From Burkholderia stabilis (GTDB lineage: Bacteria; Pseudomonadota; Gammaproteobacteria; Burkholderiales; Burkholderiaceae), in NCBI RefSeq assembly GCF_001742165.1, contig NZ_CP016443.1, positions 2,666,001 to 2,730,000 of the forward strand: a stretch of DNA of 64,000 nucleotides. The letters run 5' to 3'. Shown here in pieces: positions 1 to 8,900 of this stretch (position 1 is its first letter; every line of letters begins with the position of its first letter). Below the pieces are notes generated by a model. That model made no database searches. It was not told the origin of the DNA and saw only the letters and a list, made by a program, of their open reading frames with translations. Made by a program: the position numbers and the translations under genes.

Positions 1-659
1 AGCGCACGCTGCCGTATCCATGCGTGAACATGGTGTTCGACCGACGGCAAACGGGCATCTTCGGCGTGGTGTCGGGCGCGTTCGAGACGACGCTGGCGGA
101 AGCGGGGCGTGTGATCGGTTTGCGCTTTCGGCCCGGCGCGTTCCGCGCATTTTTCGGCAAGCCGGTGCACGGGTTGACCGACAAGGTGCTGCCGGTGTCG
201 ACGCTGCTCGGCGGCAGCGATGCCGAAGCCGAAGACAGCGTGCTCGGCGCGCAGGACGATGCAGGGATGGTGTCGGCCGCCGAGTCGCTGCTGTTACGCG
301 TGCTGCCGCCGCCCGATCCGCAGGTCGAGCGTATCCACGCAATTCTGCAGATGCTGCAACAGGACATCGGCCTCACGCAGGTGCGCGACCTCGCCGAACG
401 CGCCGGCCTGAGCGAGCGCACGTTGCAGCAGCTTTTTTCCGACTACGTGGGGGTGACGCCGAAGTGGGTGATCTGCCGCTATCGCCTGCACGAAGCCGCC
501 GACAAACTTGCCGGCGGCGAGACGGTCGATCTGGCGGAGCTGGCCCACGCGCTGGGCTATTTCGATCAGGCGCATTTCACGCGCGATTTCCGCAAGCTGG
601 TGGGCAAGGCGCCGGCGGAGTACCGGCGGGACGACAGCCGCGCAACGGGCGCGGAGTGA
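1..659 (+). CDS. AraC-family transcriptional regulator, 5' end cut by window
   Basis: The reading frame is already open at base 3 and runs to a TGA at 657-659, so the true start lies outside the window; the first ATG inside is at 24. The C-terminal half holds an AraC-type double helix-turn-helix, with the first helix around LAERAGLSERTLQQLF and the second around LGYFDQAHFTRDFRKLVG. The N-terminal part resembles the sensor domain often found on short AraC regulators (DUF6597-like). The target is unknown. The gene ends about 30 bases before the convergent cysteine desulfurase. Confidence 0.85.
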   Translation, partial: RTLPYPCVNMVFDRRQTGIFGVVSGAFETTLAEAGRVIGLRFRPGAFRAFFGKPVHGLTDKVLPVSTLLGGSDAEAEDSVLGAQDDAGMVSAAESLLLRVLPPPDPQVERIHAILQMLQQDIGLTQVRDLAERAGLSERTLQQLFSDYVGVTPKWVICRYRLHEAADKLAGGETVDLAELAHALGYFDQAHFTRDFRKLVGKAPAEYRRDDSRATGAE

Positions 660-692
660 GCGTCGCGCGCTAGTCGGCCAATACGCGCCGGC

Positions 693-2171
693 TCAGGCCG
701 TATGCCGGGCCGCCACGCGGTTCCAGAGTGCGCCCGAGCGGCTGCCGCTGCGGCAATACGCGAGCACGGGTTTCGGCAGCGAGTCGAGCAACGCTTCGAA
801 CGCGTCGACTTCCGCTTCGCCGATGCGATCGCGCTCGACCGGCAGGTAGCGCGCATCGAGGCCCAGTTCGCGGGCGGCCGCGGCGATCTCGTCGAACGCG
901 GGCTGATCGGCGCCTTCGCCGTCCGGCCGGTTGCAGATGATCGAGCGGAAGCCGGCATTCCGGATCGCTTTCAGCTCGGCCGGCGTGATCTGCCGCGACA
1001 CGGAAAACCCGCTCGACGCGGTCGCGCGGCATTGTTCGATCGCCTTGCGGAAACAGTCGATCGCGAAATCGACGTCCTGTTCGGTCGTGAAGCGGCCGAA
1101 GCTGATGCGCACGGTACGGCCGGCCGTTTCGGTATCGAGGCCGATCGCGGTCAGCACGTGCGACGGCGCGCCGCTGGTCGAGTTGCACGCGGACGTCGAC
1201 GACACGGCGAGCGCATCGCCGAGCATGAACGGGAAAAAGCCCGGTGCATGCACCGTCAGGCTCAACGTGTGCGGGATGCGGCGGGCGGCCGCCGCGTTTT
1301 GCGTGACGTCGCCGAGCGCGAACAGCGCGCTCGTCAGGCGTGCGCCGAGCGCCGCGATTCGTGCGGCTTCGCCATCGAGTTTTTCAGCAGCGAGTTCGCA
1401 CGCGACGCCCATGCCGACGATCTGATGCGTCGCGAGCGTGCCCGAGCGCAAGCCGCGCTCGTGTCCGCCGCCGTGAATCTGAGGCGCGATTCGATCCGCG
1501 ATGTCGCGGCGGACGAACAGCGCGCCGATCCCCTTCGGGCCGTACACCTTGTGTGCCGACATCGACATCATGTCGATGCCGAGCGCGCGCACGTCGATCG
1601 GCGTCTTGCCGAGCGCCTGCGCCGCGTCGACGTGAAGGAGCGCGCCCGCCGCGTGCACGATGCGCGAGATCGCGGCGATGTCGGTCAGCGTGCCGAGCTC
1701 GTTGTTCACGAGCATCAGCGACACGAGGCCGGTATCGGGGCCGATCGCGGCGGCCACGGCGTCAGCGGTGATTTCGCCGTCGCGCGTGGGCGTCAGGAAG
1801 GTGACCGACGTCCCGCGCTTGGACAGGCTCGCCATCGTGTCGAGGATCGCCTTGTGCTCGATGCGGCTCGTGACCAGGTGGCGCTTGTCGGTCGCGGTTT
1901 CCGCGTAGCCCTTCAGCGCGAGGTTGTTCGATTCGGTGGCGCCCGACGTCCAGACGATCTCGTCGGCCTCCGCGCCGATGAGCGCGGCGACCTGCGCGCG
2001 CGCGCGTTCGACCTGTTCCCGCGCGAGCCGGCCGGCGACGTGCGAGCTCGACGCGGGATTGCCGAAGATGCCGTCGAAGCCGAGGCAGGCCGTCATCGCT
2101 TCGATCACGCGGGGGTCCGCAGGCGTCGTGGCCGCGTAGTCGAGGTAGTGCAACGTGTGGGTATCGCTCAT
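693..2171 (-). CDS. Cysteine desulfurase (NifS/IscS type) fused to C-terminal DUF442 phosphatase/rhodanese-like domain
   Basis: This 492-aa PLP enzyme should remove sulfur from cysteine, giving alanine and an enzyme persulfide. Residues 1-380 form a class V aminotransferase fold with the PLP lysine in SAHKVYG (K208) and the likely catalytic cysteine at C329 in SSTSACNSTSG. Residues about 388-492 are an additional domain of the DUF442/TIGR01244 type with a cysteine loop CRSGSRS at 473-479. Ordinary IscS is about 400 aa, so the tail is an added domain. The start ATG at 2171 was chosen because upstream codons lack similarity. It lies downstream of amino-acid oxidase, ABC transporter and PLP lyase genes on the same strand, which suggests sulfur amino-acid catabolism. 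Confidence 0.88.
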   Translation of the reverse strand: MSDTHTLHYLDYAATTPADPRVIEAMTACLGFDGIFGNPASSSHVAGRLAREQVERARAQVAALIGAEADEIVWTSGATESNNLALKGYAETATDKRHLVTSRIEHKAILDTMASLSKRGTSVTFLTPTRDGEITADAVAAAIGPDTGLVSLMLVNNELGTLTDIAAISRIVHAAGALLHVDAAQALGKTPIDVRALGIDMMSMSAHKVYGPKGIGALFVRRDIADRIAPQIHGGGHERGLRSGTLATHQIVGMGVACELAAEKLDGEAARIAALGARLTSALFALGDVTQNAAAARRIPHTLSLTVHAPGFFPFMLGDALAVSSTSACNSTSGAPSHVLTAIGLDTETAGRTVRISFGRFTTEQDVDFAIDCFRKAIEQCRATASSGFSVSRQITPAELKAIRNAGFRSIICNRPDGEGADQPAFDEIAAAARELGLDARYLPVERDRIGEAEVDAFEALLDSLPKPVLAYCRSGSRSGALWNRVAARHTA

Positions 2172-2397
2172 GTCCGTCTCTTGCTCATTTCCGAATGGGA
2201 GAAATGATACGGGGGACAGGAGGGAAAATGGATCCAAAATGGGTCGCCGATCCAGCTTGATATGGAATAACGTTTTCTCTGGATGTGGATTGGGGGAATT
2301 TGTTTTTCGTGACCCGACCCGGCCCGCGCCGCGCCCGGCAACAGCGGGTTTGACCGGCGGACGCCCGCCCGGGCCGGCCGGTCGTCGGATCACGGCT

Positions 2398-3561
2398 TCA
2401 AGCGAAAAAGCGCTGCGGGCGGAAGTCCTGGAGCTGGGTCGTTTCGACGCCGTCGAGCACTTCGATCGCAAGCAGCTGCCCGATGGCCGGCGCGGACGTC
2501 ATGCCGCTGTGCATCGCGGCCACGTGGACATTCGCGTATTGGCGGCCGCGGCCCATGATCGGATATTCGTCGCGCGGCAGGACGCGGTAGCCGAGCGTCA
2601 TGTAGTCGAGTTCGATCCCGCGCGTATCCGGCAGCACGGTGGTCACGCGTTCGAGGAGCTTCGCGCCGAGTGCCGGCGTCGGTTCCAGCGCGCCGGTGTC
2701 GCCGAAATTCGATCCGGTCACGATGCGCCCGTCGGGATTCTGCTTGATGTCGAGGCCGGCCGGCATCAGCACCTGGTGCACGAGCGGCGGCATCGGCTTG
2801 CTGTGGGCCAGAATGCCTTTCGACGTGCGCAGCGGCACCGGGATGCCCGCCTGCGCGCCGAGCCGGGTCGAGTCGTTGCCGGCCGCGATCACGACGTGAT
2901 CCGCGAAGAACGGCCCCTTGTCTGTCGTCACGCCGCTCGCGCGGCCGCCGCTGAAATCGATCGTCGCGACGCTGGCCTTCTGCAGCGTGACGCCGGCCCG
3001 GATGCCGGCCTGGACCAGCGCCAGCGTCGCGGCCACCGGATCGAGCGTCCCGTCGATGGTCGAATGCCAGCCCGTGCCGAAATCGCCGGCGTGCACGCCG
3101 GGCACCAGCCGTTCGAGGTCGTCGCGCGTGATGTTGCGGATCGGATAACCCCACGGCTGGTGCAGCGCGGTCGTGTAGTGGAGCTTGTCGATCTGCTGCG
3201 GGTCCGGGCCGCACCACGAGATGCCGCCGCCCCATTGAATCTGCAGCGACGGCCCGATCTCGAGCTGCAGGCGCCGCCACCCGAGGATGCCTTCGTAGTT
3301 CAGCGCGTAGTACGAGTAGGGCGTCTTGTTGTTCGCGTTGATCCACGCAAACGAATTTCGCGTCGTGCCGGAGGCGGGCGCGTCCTTCTCGATGAGCGTG
3401 ACGTCCGCGCCGCGCCGGGCGAGGTGATAGGCGATCGACGCGCCCATCACGCCGCTGCCGATCACGATGACGCGATCCTTCGGTTTCGCCGCGCGCGTGA
3501 TGCGCGGCAGCGCTGCGGCGAGCGGGGCGGCCAGGACGGGTAAGAATTGCCGGCGGTTCAT
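2398..3561 (-). CDS. FAD-dependent amino-acid/amine oxidoreductase (DAO family) with Tat-like signal
   Basis: This 387-aa protein has a twin-arginine-like N-terminus (MNRRQFLP followed by a hydrophobic stretch), then a Rossmann FAD-binding motif VIGSGVMGASIAYHL near residues 32-46. The rest matches the D-amino-acid oxidase/glycine oxidase family, including a GxRxxPxDxxPIxG-type C-terminal motif (GYRVLPRDEYPIMG). Oxidative deamination of an amino acid or secondary amine is likely; the substrate is unknown. Export by Tat would place it in the periplasm, which is unusual for this family. It sits 64 bases after the ABC ATPase gene and may be in the same transcript. Confidence 0.85.
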   Translation of the reverse strand: MNRRQFLPVLAAPLAAALPRITRAAKPKDRVIVIGSGVMGASIAYHLARRGADVTLIEKDAPASGTTRNSFAWINANNKTPYSYYALNYEGILGWRRLQLEIGPSLQIQWGGGISWCGPDPQQIDKLHYTTALHQPWGYPIRNITRDDLERLVPGVHAGDFGTGWHSTIDGTLDPVAATLALVQAGIRAGVTLQKASVATIDFSGGRASGVTTDKGPFFADHVVIAAGNDSTRLGAQAGIPVPLRTSKGILAHSKPMPPLVHQVLMPAGLDIKQNPDGRIVTGSNFGDTGALEPTPALGAKLLERVTTVLPDTRGIELDYMTLGYRVLPRDEYPIMGRGRQYANVHVAAMHSGMTSAPAIGQLLAIEVLDGVETTQLQDFRPQRFFA

Positions 3562-3625
3562 GCGGGTCTCCTTTTTTCGGTGGTTGTCGCAACGCGGATC
3601 ACATCGGCGGCCGGACCGGCGCGCG

Positions 3626-4396
3626 TCAGGTTTCGATGAGATTGAGGAACTGGCGAACGCGCGGATGCGTGCCGCCCGTGAAGAACGCGGCGGGCGTCGT
3701 GTCTTCCACGACCACGCCGTTCTCCATGAACACCACGCGATCGGCGACGTCCTGCGCGAACCGCACTTCGTGCGTGACGACCAGCATCGTCATGCCGTTG
3801 CCCGCCAGCTCGCGCATGACCGCGAGCACGTCTTCGCGCAACGCCGGATCGAGCGCGGAAGTCGGCTCGTCGAACAGGATGACTTCCGGGTCCATCGCGA
3901 GGCCGCGGGCAATCGCGACACGCTGCTTCTGGCCGCCCGACAGCCGCGCGGGATATTCGCCGGCCTTGTGCGCGAGGCCCACGCGATCGAGCAGGTGCAG
4001 GCCGCGCTCGACGGCTTCGCCTTTCCTCACGCCCTTCACGCTCACGAGCCCTTCGATGACGTTCTCCAGCGCGGTGCGATGCGGGAACAGGTTGAACGAC
4101 TGGAACACCATCGCCGTGCGCTGGCGAATGGCCTTCACGCGTTGCTGCTCGTCGCGCGACAGCGCGGCGCCGCCCGTGCGTTCGATCTCGATGCCGCAGA
4201 CCGACACCGTGCCCGCATCGGGCAGCTCGAGAAAATTCAGCGAGCGCAGCAGCGTGGTCTTGCCCGAGCCGGACGGGCCCATCAGGACGACGACTTCGCC
4301 GCGTGCGACGCAGAAGTCGACGCCGCGCAGCACGGCGTTTGCTCCGAAGGATTTGGTCAATCCCTGAACGACGATGGTATTCATAGGTAGTGTCAT
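3626..4396 (-). CDS. Polar amino-acid ABC transporter, ATP-binding protein
   Basis: This 256-aa ATPase has Walker A GPSGSGKT at residues 40-47, signature LSGGQKQRVAIARG, Walker B VILFDEPTSALD and the switch histidine in VVTHEVRFA. It belongs to the GlnQ/HisP family that energises uptake of polar amino acids. The start at 4396 overlaps the permease stop by four bases (ATGA), so translation is probably coupled; a second in-frame ATG lies at 4384. The partner permease and binding-protein genes are directly upstream. Confidence 0.93.
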   Translation of the reverse strand: MTLPMNTIVVQGLTKSFGANAVLRGVDFCVARGEVVVLMGPSGSGKTTLLRSLNFLELPDAGTVSVCGIEIERTGGAALSRDEQQRVKAIRQRTAMVFQSFNLFPHRTALENVIEGLVSVKGVRKGEAVERGLHLLDRVGLAHKAGEYPARLSGGQKQRVAIARGLAMDPEVILFDEPTSALDPALREDVLAVMRELAGNGMTMLVVTHEVRFAQDVADRVVFMENGVVVEDTTPAAFFTGGTHPRVRQFLNLIET

Positions 4397-5043
4397 TGGA
4401 AGCGCCGCGACACGCGGCCTTCGAAAATCGTCTGGACGATCGTCAGGATCTGGTTGATGACCCAGTAGATCAGGCCGACCATCAGGAACATCTCCATGTA
4501 CCGGAAGGTCGACGCGCCGACCTGGTCGGCCACGCGGGTGAGCTCGACGACGGTGATCGTGGACGCCAGCGACGTGTCCTTGATCAGCGCGATCATGCGG
4601 CTGCCGACGGGCGGGATGGCGATGCGCAGCCCTTGCGGCAGGATCACACGCCACATCATCTTCCAGTAGTTCATGCCGAGCGAATGCGCGGCCTCCCACT
4701 GGCCGCGATCGACCGCATTGATCCCGGAGCGGAAGTTCTCGCTGAGATACGCCGCCGAAAAGAGCGTCAGCGCGAGCAGCGCGGCCGGCACCGGTTCGAG
4801 CGTGATGCCGTAGCGCGGCAGGCCGAAGTAGATCAGCAGGATCTGCACGAGCAGCGGCGTGCCGCGAAACACGGACACGTAAGCGAACGCGATGCCGCGC
4901 AACGACCGGATCGACGAGACCCGCGCGAGCGCGACGGCGAGCCCCAGTGCCGAGCCGAGCGCGAACGACGAGAGGCCGAGGAACACGGTCATCGTCACCG
5001 CGCTTTCGAGCAGCGGCAGCGAACGCACGAAGAGATCGAACAT
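4393..5043 (-). CDS. Polar amino-acid ABC transporter, permease protein
   Basis: This 216-aa membrane protein is of the HisM/GlnP family. It has several hydrophobic spans and the inner-membrane permease EAA motif (QWEAAHSLGMNYWKMMWRVILPQGLRIAIPP around residues 117-147), which docks the ATPase. Only one permease gene is present, so it probably forms a homodimer. It lies 3 bases after the binding-protein gene and overlaps the ATPase start. Confidence 0.93.
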   Translation of the reverse strand: MFDLFVRSLPLLESAVTMTVFLGLSSFALGSALGLAVALARVSSIRSLRGIAFAYVSVFRGTPLLVQILLIYFGLPRYGITLEPVPAALLALTLFSAAYLSENFRSGINAVDRGQWEAAHSLGMNYWKMMWRVILPQGLRIAIPPVGSRMIALIKDTSLASTITVVELTRVADQVGASTFRYMEMFLMVGLIYWVINQILTIVQTIFEGRVSRRFQ

Positions 5044-5046
5044 GCG

Positions 5047-5886
5047 TTACTCCTTCTGCGCTTTCGCCTTCGCGATGGTGCCGACCATGTCGTAGTCCGC
5101 GCCGACCCAGCGTTTCGCGAGCCGCTCGAGCGTGCCGTCGGCCGTCATGTCGTCGATGGCCTTGTCCACCGCGGCGAGGAGCGCCGGTTGCCCCTTCACG
5201 AGCGCGGGCGCGGAAAGCTGGTAGATCAGCGGCTCGCCGACTTCCTTGACCGGCAGGTGATTCACGTTCGCGTATTTCATCCCGCCGAAGTGGGAGATGA
5301 TGACCGCGTCGAGGCGGCCGCTGCCGAGATCGTTGAACACGAGGCCGCCGTTGTCGTACGCGCGGATATCGGAATCCTTCAGGTGCGCGCGTGCCCATGC
5401 CTCGTTCGACGAGCCGGTGGTCACGCCGACGCGCTTGCCCTTCAGGTCCGCCTGCCCGTGCACGCTCGTGTTGTCGGACCGTACGAAGATGCGGAAGTCC
5501 TCGACGCCGTAGGGTTTCGCGAAATCGACCTGCTTGCTGCGTTCGGCCGTCGGCGTCAGGTCGTTCATCACCAGATCGTATTTCCCGGACTTGAGCCCTT
5601 CGACGAAGTTCTTGAACGAGTCGGCGACGAACACGATCTGCTTCACGCCGATGCGTTTCGCGACTTCGCGCGCGACTTCGACGTCGTAGCCGGCCGGCTG
5701 GTTGCGATCGTCGAGCAGGCTCCACGGCGGGCTGCTCTGCGTGTTCGCGACCCGCAACGCGCCATTGGCGCGCGCGGCCGCGAGAAGATCCGTTGCGCCG
5801 GCCTGGGCGCTGGTGAAGGCCAGCGCGCCCGCCATTCCGAGCGCGGCCAGGCATCGGGCCATGACGATAGAGGTCTGCGTTTTCAT
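5047..5886 (-). CDS. Amino-acid ABC transporter, periplasmic substrate-binding protein
   Basis: This 279-aa protein has an N-terminal signal peptide (about residues 1-31, ending SAQAGA) and a family 3 solute-binding fold. Visible family features are WSLLDDRNQPAGYDVEVAREVAKRIG, the MNDLTPTAERSKQVDFAKPY segment and the later GSSNEAWAR ligand-contact region. It should bind a polar or sulfur amino acid for the adjacent permease. It is the first ABC gene after the PLP lyase (42-base gap), so lyase and transporter are probably one operon. Confidence 0.92.
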   Translation of the reverse strand: MKTQTSIVMARCLAALGMAGALAFTSAQAGATDLLAAARANGALRVANTQSSPPWSLLDDRNQPAGYDVEVAREVAKRIGVKQIVFVADSFKNFVEGLKSGKYDLVMNDLTPTAERSKQVDFAKPYGVEDFRIFVRSDNTSVHGQADLKGKRVGVTTGSSNEAWARAHLKDSDIRAYDNGGLVFNDLGSGRLDAVIISHFGGMKYANVNHLPVKEVGEPLIYQLSAPALVKGQPALLAAVDKAIDDMTADGTLERLAKRWVGADYDMVGTIAKAKAQKE

Positions 5887-5928
5887 CGTGTGTTCTTCCG
5901 TTTCGGTTGATCGGGCGCAACGGCGGCG

Positions 5929-7092
5929 TTACGCCGCGCGTGCCTTGGCGTCGGCGAATGCCGCGAGGCCGGCGTGGAGATCGTCGAGCAGCACATCGGG
6001 CGCTTCGAGCCCGATCGACAGGCGGATGATCGGCTGGTCGGTCAGCGGGAATGCGCGCTGCGCCTGCAGCGGCGCCGGGTAGTACGCGGCGAGGCTGTGC
6101 ACGCCGCCCCAGCTCGCGCCGATCGCGAAGACGCGCAGCGCATCGAAGAACGCCGTGAACGCGGCCTCCGGCGCGGGTTCGAGCATCAGCGAGAACAGGC
6201 AGCCGTTGCCGGAGAAATCGCGCTTCCAGATCGCGTGGCCCGCGTCGGACGGGAGCGCCGGAAACAGCACCTTGCGAACGGCCGGGTGCGCTTCGAGTTG
6301 CTGCGCGACATGCAGCGCGGCCGCGCTCTGCGCATCGAAGCGCACCTTCAGCGTTTCGAGGCCGCGCAACACGAGGAAGCAGTCGTCGGGGCTGGCCTGC
6401 TGGCCGAGGATGCTCTGCGTCTCGCGCAAGGTCTCGTAGTACGCGAAGTCGTTCATGCTGATCGCGCCGAGCAGCAGGTCGGAGTGGCCGCCGAACAGCT
6501 TGGTGGCCGCTTCGACGCTCAGGTCCACGCCGTGTTCGAGCGGACGAAACGCGAGCGGGCTGGCCCACGTGTTGTCCATCATCGTCATCACGCCGTGGCG
6601 GCGCGCGACCGCGACGATCGCGGGAATGTCCGGCATTTCCATCGTCACCGTGCCCGGCGACTCCATGCAGATCATGCGCGTGTTCGGCTTCACGTACTGC
6701 TCGATGCGCGCGCCGATCGCCGGTTCGTACAGCTCGACTTCGACGTCGAACATCGCGAGCCATTTCTGCGCGAAGGTCTTGAGCGCGCCGTAGCAGGCGG
6801 CGGAAACGAGCAGGTGATCGCCGCCGCGCACGAAGCCCATCACGGCGGTCATCAGCGCGGCCTGCCCGGACGGCGCCAGCACGCAGTGCGCGCCGCCTTC
6901 GAGCGCGGCGATGCGGCGCTCCAGTTCGCGCGCCGTCGGCGTGCCGGTGATGCCGTAGCTGTAGCCGTCGGGCTGGCGCTCCTTGCGGCGGGCGAATTCG
7001 TCGAGCGAATCGAACACGACGGTCGATGCGCGCATCACAGCCGGCGACAGGCTGCGGAACGGTTGCGGGGGGAACGGCGTGGTCGTGGTCAT
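5929..7092 (-). CDS. PLP-dependent Cys/Met metabolism enzyme (cystathionine beta-lyase-like)
   Basis: This 387-aa protein belongs to the trans-sulfuration family of PLP enzymes (MetB/MetC). The PLP lysine lies in EAATKLFGGHSDLL and the YSYGITGTPTARELE segment is the family phosphate-binding region. It likely performs C-S beta- or gamma-elimination on a cystathionine-like thioether or on cystine. The ATG at 7092 is preferred; an in-frame start at 7167 would give an odd 25-residue extension into the divergent promoter. It is first in the leftward operon with the ABC importer and sits opposite a LysR gene, its likely regulator. Confidence 0.9.
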   Translation of the reverse strand: MTTTTPFPPQPFRSLSPAVMRASTVVFDSLDEFARRKERQPDGYSYGITGTPTARELERRIAALEGGAHCVLAPSGQAALMTAVMGFVRGGDHLLVSAACYGALKTFAQKWLAMFDVEVELYEPAIGARIEQYVKPNTRMICMESPGTVTMEMPDIPAIVAVARRHGVMTMMDNTWASPLAFRPLEHGVDLSVEAATKLFGGHSDLLLGAISMNDFAYYETLRETQSILGQQASPDDCFLVLRGLETLKVRFDAQSAAALHVAQQLEAHPAVRKVLFPALPSDAGHAIWKRDFSGNGCLFSLMLEPAPEAAFTAFFDALRVFAIGASWGGVHSLAAYYPAPLQAQRAFPLTDQPIIRLSIGLEAPDVLLDDLHAGLAAFADAKARAA

Positions 7093-7201
7093 GGTTCGGG
7101 TGCGTGCTCCGTGGCGGGCTGATTGGATGACGTGCAGTTTTACTTTCGCGTCCGTTTGCAGCAACATCGGAAATAATTAGGTTGATAAGCCGGGGTTATA
7201 G

Positions 7202-8146
7202 GTGAGCGTGCGCGATATCGAGGTGTTCCGGGCGGTGATGAACGCCGGAAGTACGAGCAAGGCGGCCGGCGTGCTGGAGATTTCGCAGCCGGCGGTGAGC
7301 CAGTCGATCCGGCGGCTCGAGAGCATGGCGGGGTTCCGCCTGTTCGAACGCGTGCGCAGCCGTCTCGTGCCGACGCAGGAGGCCGTTGCGCTGATGCGCG
7401 ACGTCGATCGCTACTTTCTCGGCTTCGAGGTGATCGAGCACCGGATTCGCAGCCTGCGTTCCTATGGATTGGGGCGGCTCGCGATCGCGTCGCTGCCCGC
7501 GCTCGGCACCGCCTTCCTGCCGCGCGTGATTGCATCGTTCGACGCGGCGGCGCGCGATGTCCAGATTTCGCTGCAGGTGATGAGCTCCCGCGAGGTGCAC
7601 GAGAAGGTGTCGGCCGGGCAGGTGGATTTCGGCTTGATGTCCGACGAGATGTCGATGGCCGGGCTCGAACACTCGGCGTTCGTCACGATGCCCGGCGTCG
7701 CGGTGATGAATGCGGCGCACCCGCTCGCCGCCAGGAGCGTGATCCGGGCCGACGATCTTTCGCAGACGGCCTTCATCGCGCTGAACCCGGAGGACAGCAC
7801 GCGGCTGCGGCTCGAAACGCAGTTGCGCGGGCTCGGCGTCGTGCTGAAGCCGCTGGTCGAGACGCCGTACTCGCATACCGTGTGCGAACTCGCGCTCGCC
7901 GGGGTGGGCGTGGGCTTCGCGCATCCGCTCGTGGCGCTGGACTTCGTGTCGCGCGGGCTCGTCGTGCGGCCGTTCGATGTCGATGTCGCGTTTACGGGCG
8001 TGCTGGTGTTTCGTCCGGGCACGCCGATGTCGGAGAACGCGCGGGTGTTTCTCCAGCACATGCGGATCCAGCTGGAGGCCGATAAAAATGCGCTCGGGGC
8101 GCTGTTCGGCAGGAAAGGCAAGGCGAAGGATTCGCGGGGGGCGTAG
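7202..8146 (+). CDS. LysR-family regulator of the divergent sulfur amino-acid operon
   Basis: This 314-aa protein has an N-terminal winged HTH (residues 3-60, with SKAAGVLEISQPAVSQSIRRLE) and a periplasmic-binding-like effector domain. The start is GTG at 7202. It is divergent from the PLP lyase gene with 109 bases between the two starts, the common arrangement for a LysR activator and its target. The inducer is unknown; an amino acid or thioether is the simplest guess. Confidence 0.9.
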   Translation: MSVRDIEVFRAVMNAGSTSKAAGVLEISQPAVSQSIRRLESMAGFRLFERVRSRLVPTQEAVALMRDVDRYFLGFEVIEHRIRSLRSYGLGRLAIASLPALGTAFLPRVIASFDAAARDVQISLQVMSSREVHEKVSAGQVDFGLMSDEMSMAGLEHSAFVTMPGVAVMNAAHPLAARSVIRADDLSQTAFIALNPEDSTRLRLETQLRGLGVVLKPLVETPYSHTVCELALAGVGVGFAHPLVALDFVSRGLVVRPFDVDVAFTGVLVFRPGTPMSENARVFLQHMRIQLEADKNALGALFGRKGKAKDSRGA

Positions 8147-8241
8147 GGTGGCGCGGGCTCCGGTGCCGTCGCGCACGCGATCGGGACGCTCGCCGGATAA
8201 TGGGCGCTCCCGCATTTGCGTCGAGACGAAGGAGCATTGAC

Positions 8242-8856
8242 ATGCAATACGAGTTGACGACGTTGTCGTGTCCGCTGCTGGAGCAGGATGCCGTCTCCGC
8301 CGGCGCCCATCGATGGGTATCGGATGCGAGCGCCACGGGCCGCCTTTTTGGGGCATGGCGCTCGGAGATCGGCGAGCTGGGGCGGATCGTCGTGCTGCGC
8401 GGCTTCGCGCATCCCGACGAACTGCAGCAGGAACGCCGACGCGCGTTGATGAGCGACGGGCCGTTCAATCTCGGCGGCCGCGACGTCGGCATCACGATGG
8501 AAAGCCACACGCTGTTCCCGTTCCTGCCCGAGATCGCGCCGATGAAGCTGGGCCGCTTCTACGAGATGCGCCGCTACTGGCTCAAACCGGCGGGGCTGGC
8601 GCCGACGATCGCTGCGTGGGAGCAAGCGGTCGGTCCTGCCGAAGCCTATACGTCCCACCTCGTCGCCAATATGTACGCGATCGACGGCCCGCCGCGCATC
8701 ACGCATATCTGGGGATTCGCGAGCCTCGAGGAGCGCATGGCGTTACGGGCACGCCACTACGCCGAAGGGCTGTGGCCGCCCAAGGGCGGCCCGCAGCAGA
8801 TCGAGCGCGCGACTTCGACGATTTGCCTGCCAGAAGCGTGGTCGCCGCTGTGCTGA
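8242..8856 (+). CDS. NIPSNAP-family protein
   Basis: This 204-aa protein has paired ferredoxin-like halves typical of NIPSNAP proteins. The second half carries the family motif YEMRRYWLKPAGLAPTIAAW and ends in a GLWPPKGGPQQ segment. The ATG at 8242 is preceded by AAGGAG at 8229-8234. Members often sit beside catabolic enzymes but lack a defined biochemical role, so no function is assigned. Confidence 0.8.
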   Translation: MQYELTTLSCPLLEQDAVSAGAHRWVSDASATGRLFGAWRSEIGELGRIVVLRGFAHPDELQQERRRALMSDGPFNLGGRDVGITMESHTLFPFLPEIAPMKLGRFYEMRRYWLKPAGLAPTIAAWEQAVGPAEAYTSHLVANMYAIDGPPRITHIWGFASLEERMALRARHYAEGLWPPKGGPQQIERATSTICLPEAWSPLC

Positions 8857-8900
8857 AACGCGCCGGGCGCTGTCCGGCAATGCAGGGCCGCCCGTTCGTC

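Noticed and set aside
702..2207. A 501-codon open frame antisense to the cysteine desulfurase
   Set aside because: Arg/Ala-rich translation without domains; a by-product of high GC3 codons on the opposite strand.
2262..2282. AACGTT-centred sequence before the desulfurase resembling the LacI operator
   Set aside because: An extra base breaks the symmetry (GGAAT-AACGTT-TTCTC) and no sugar gene is near.
3626..6763. A 1045-codon minus-strand frame through the ABC and lyase genes
   Set aside because: Only its 3' part (the ABC ATPase) is a real protein; the remainder is low-complexity Arg-rich shadow in another frame from the permease, binding-protein and lyase genes.
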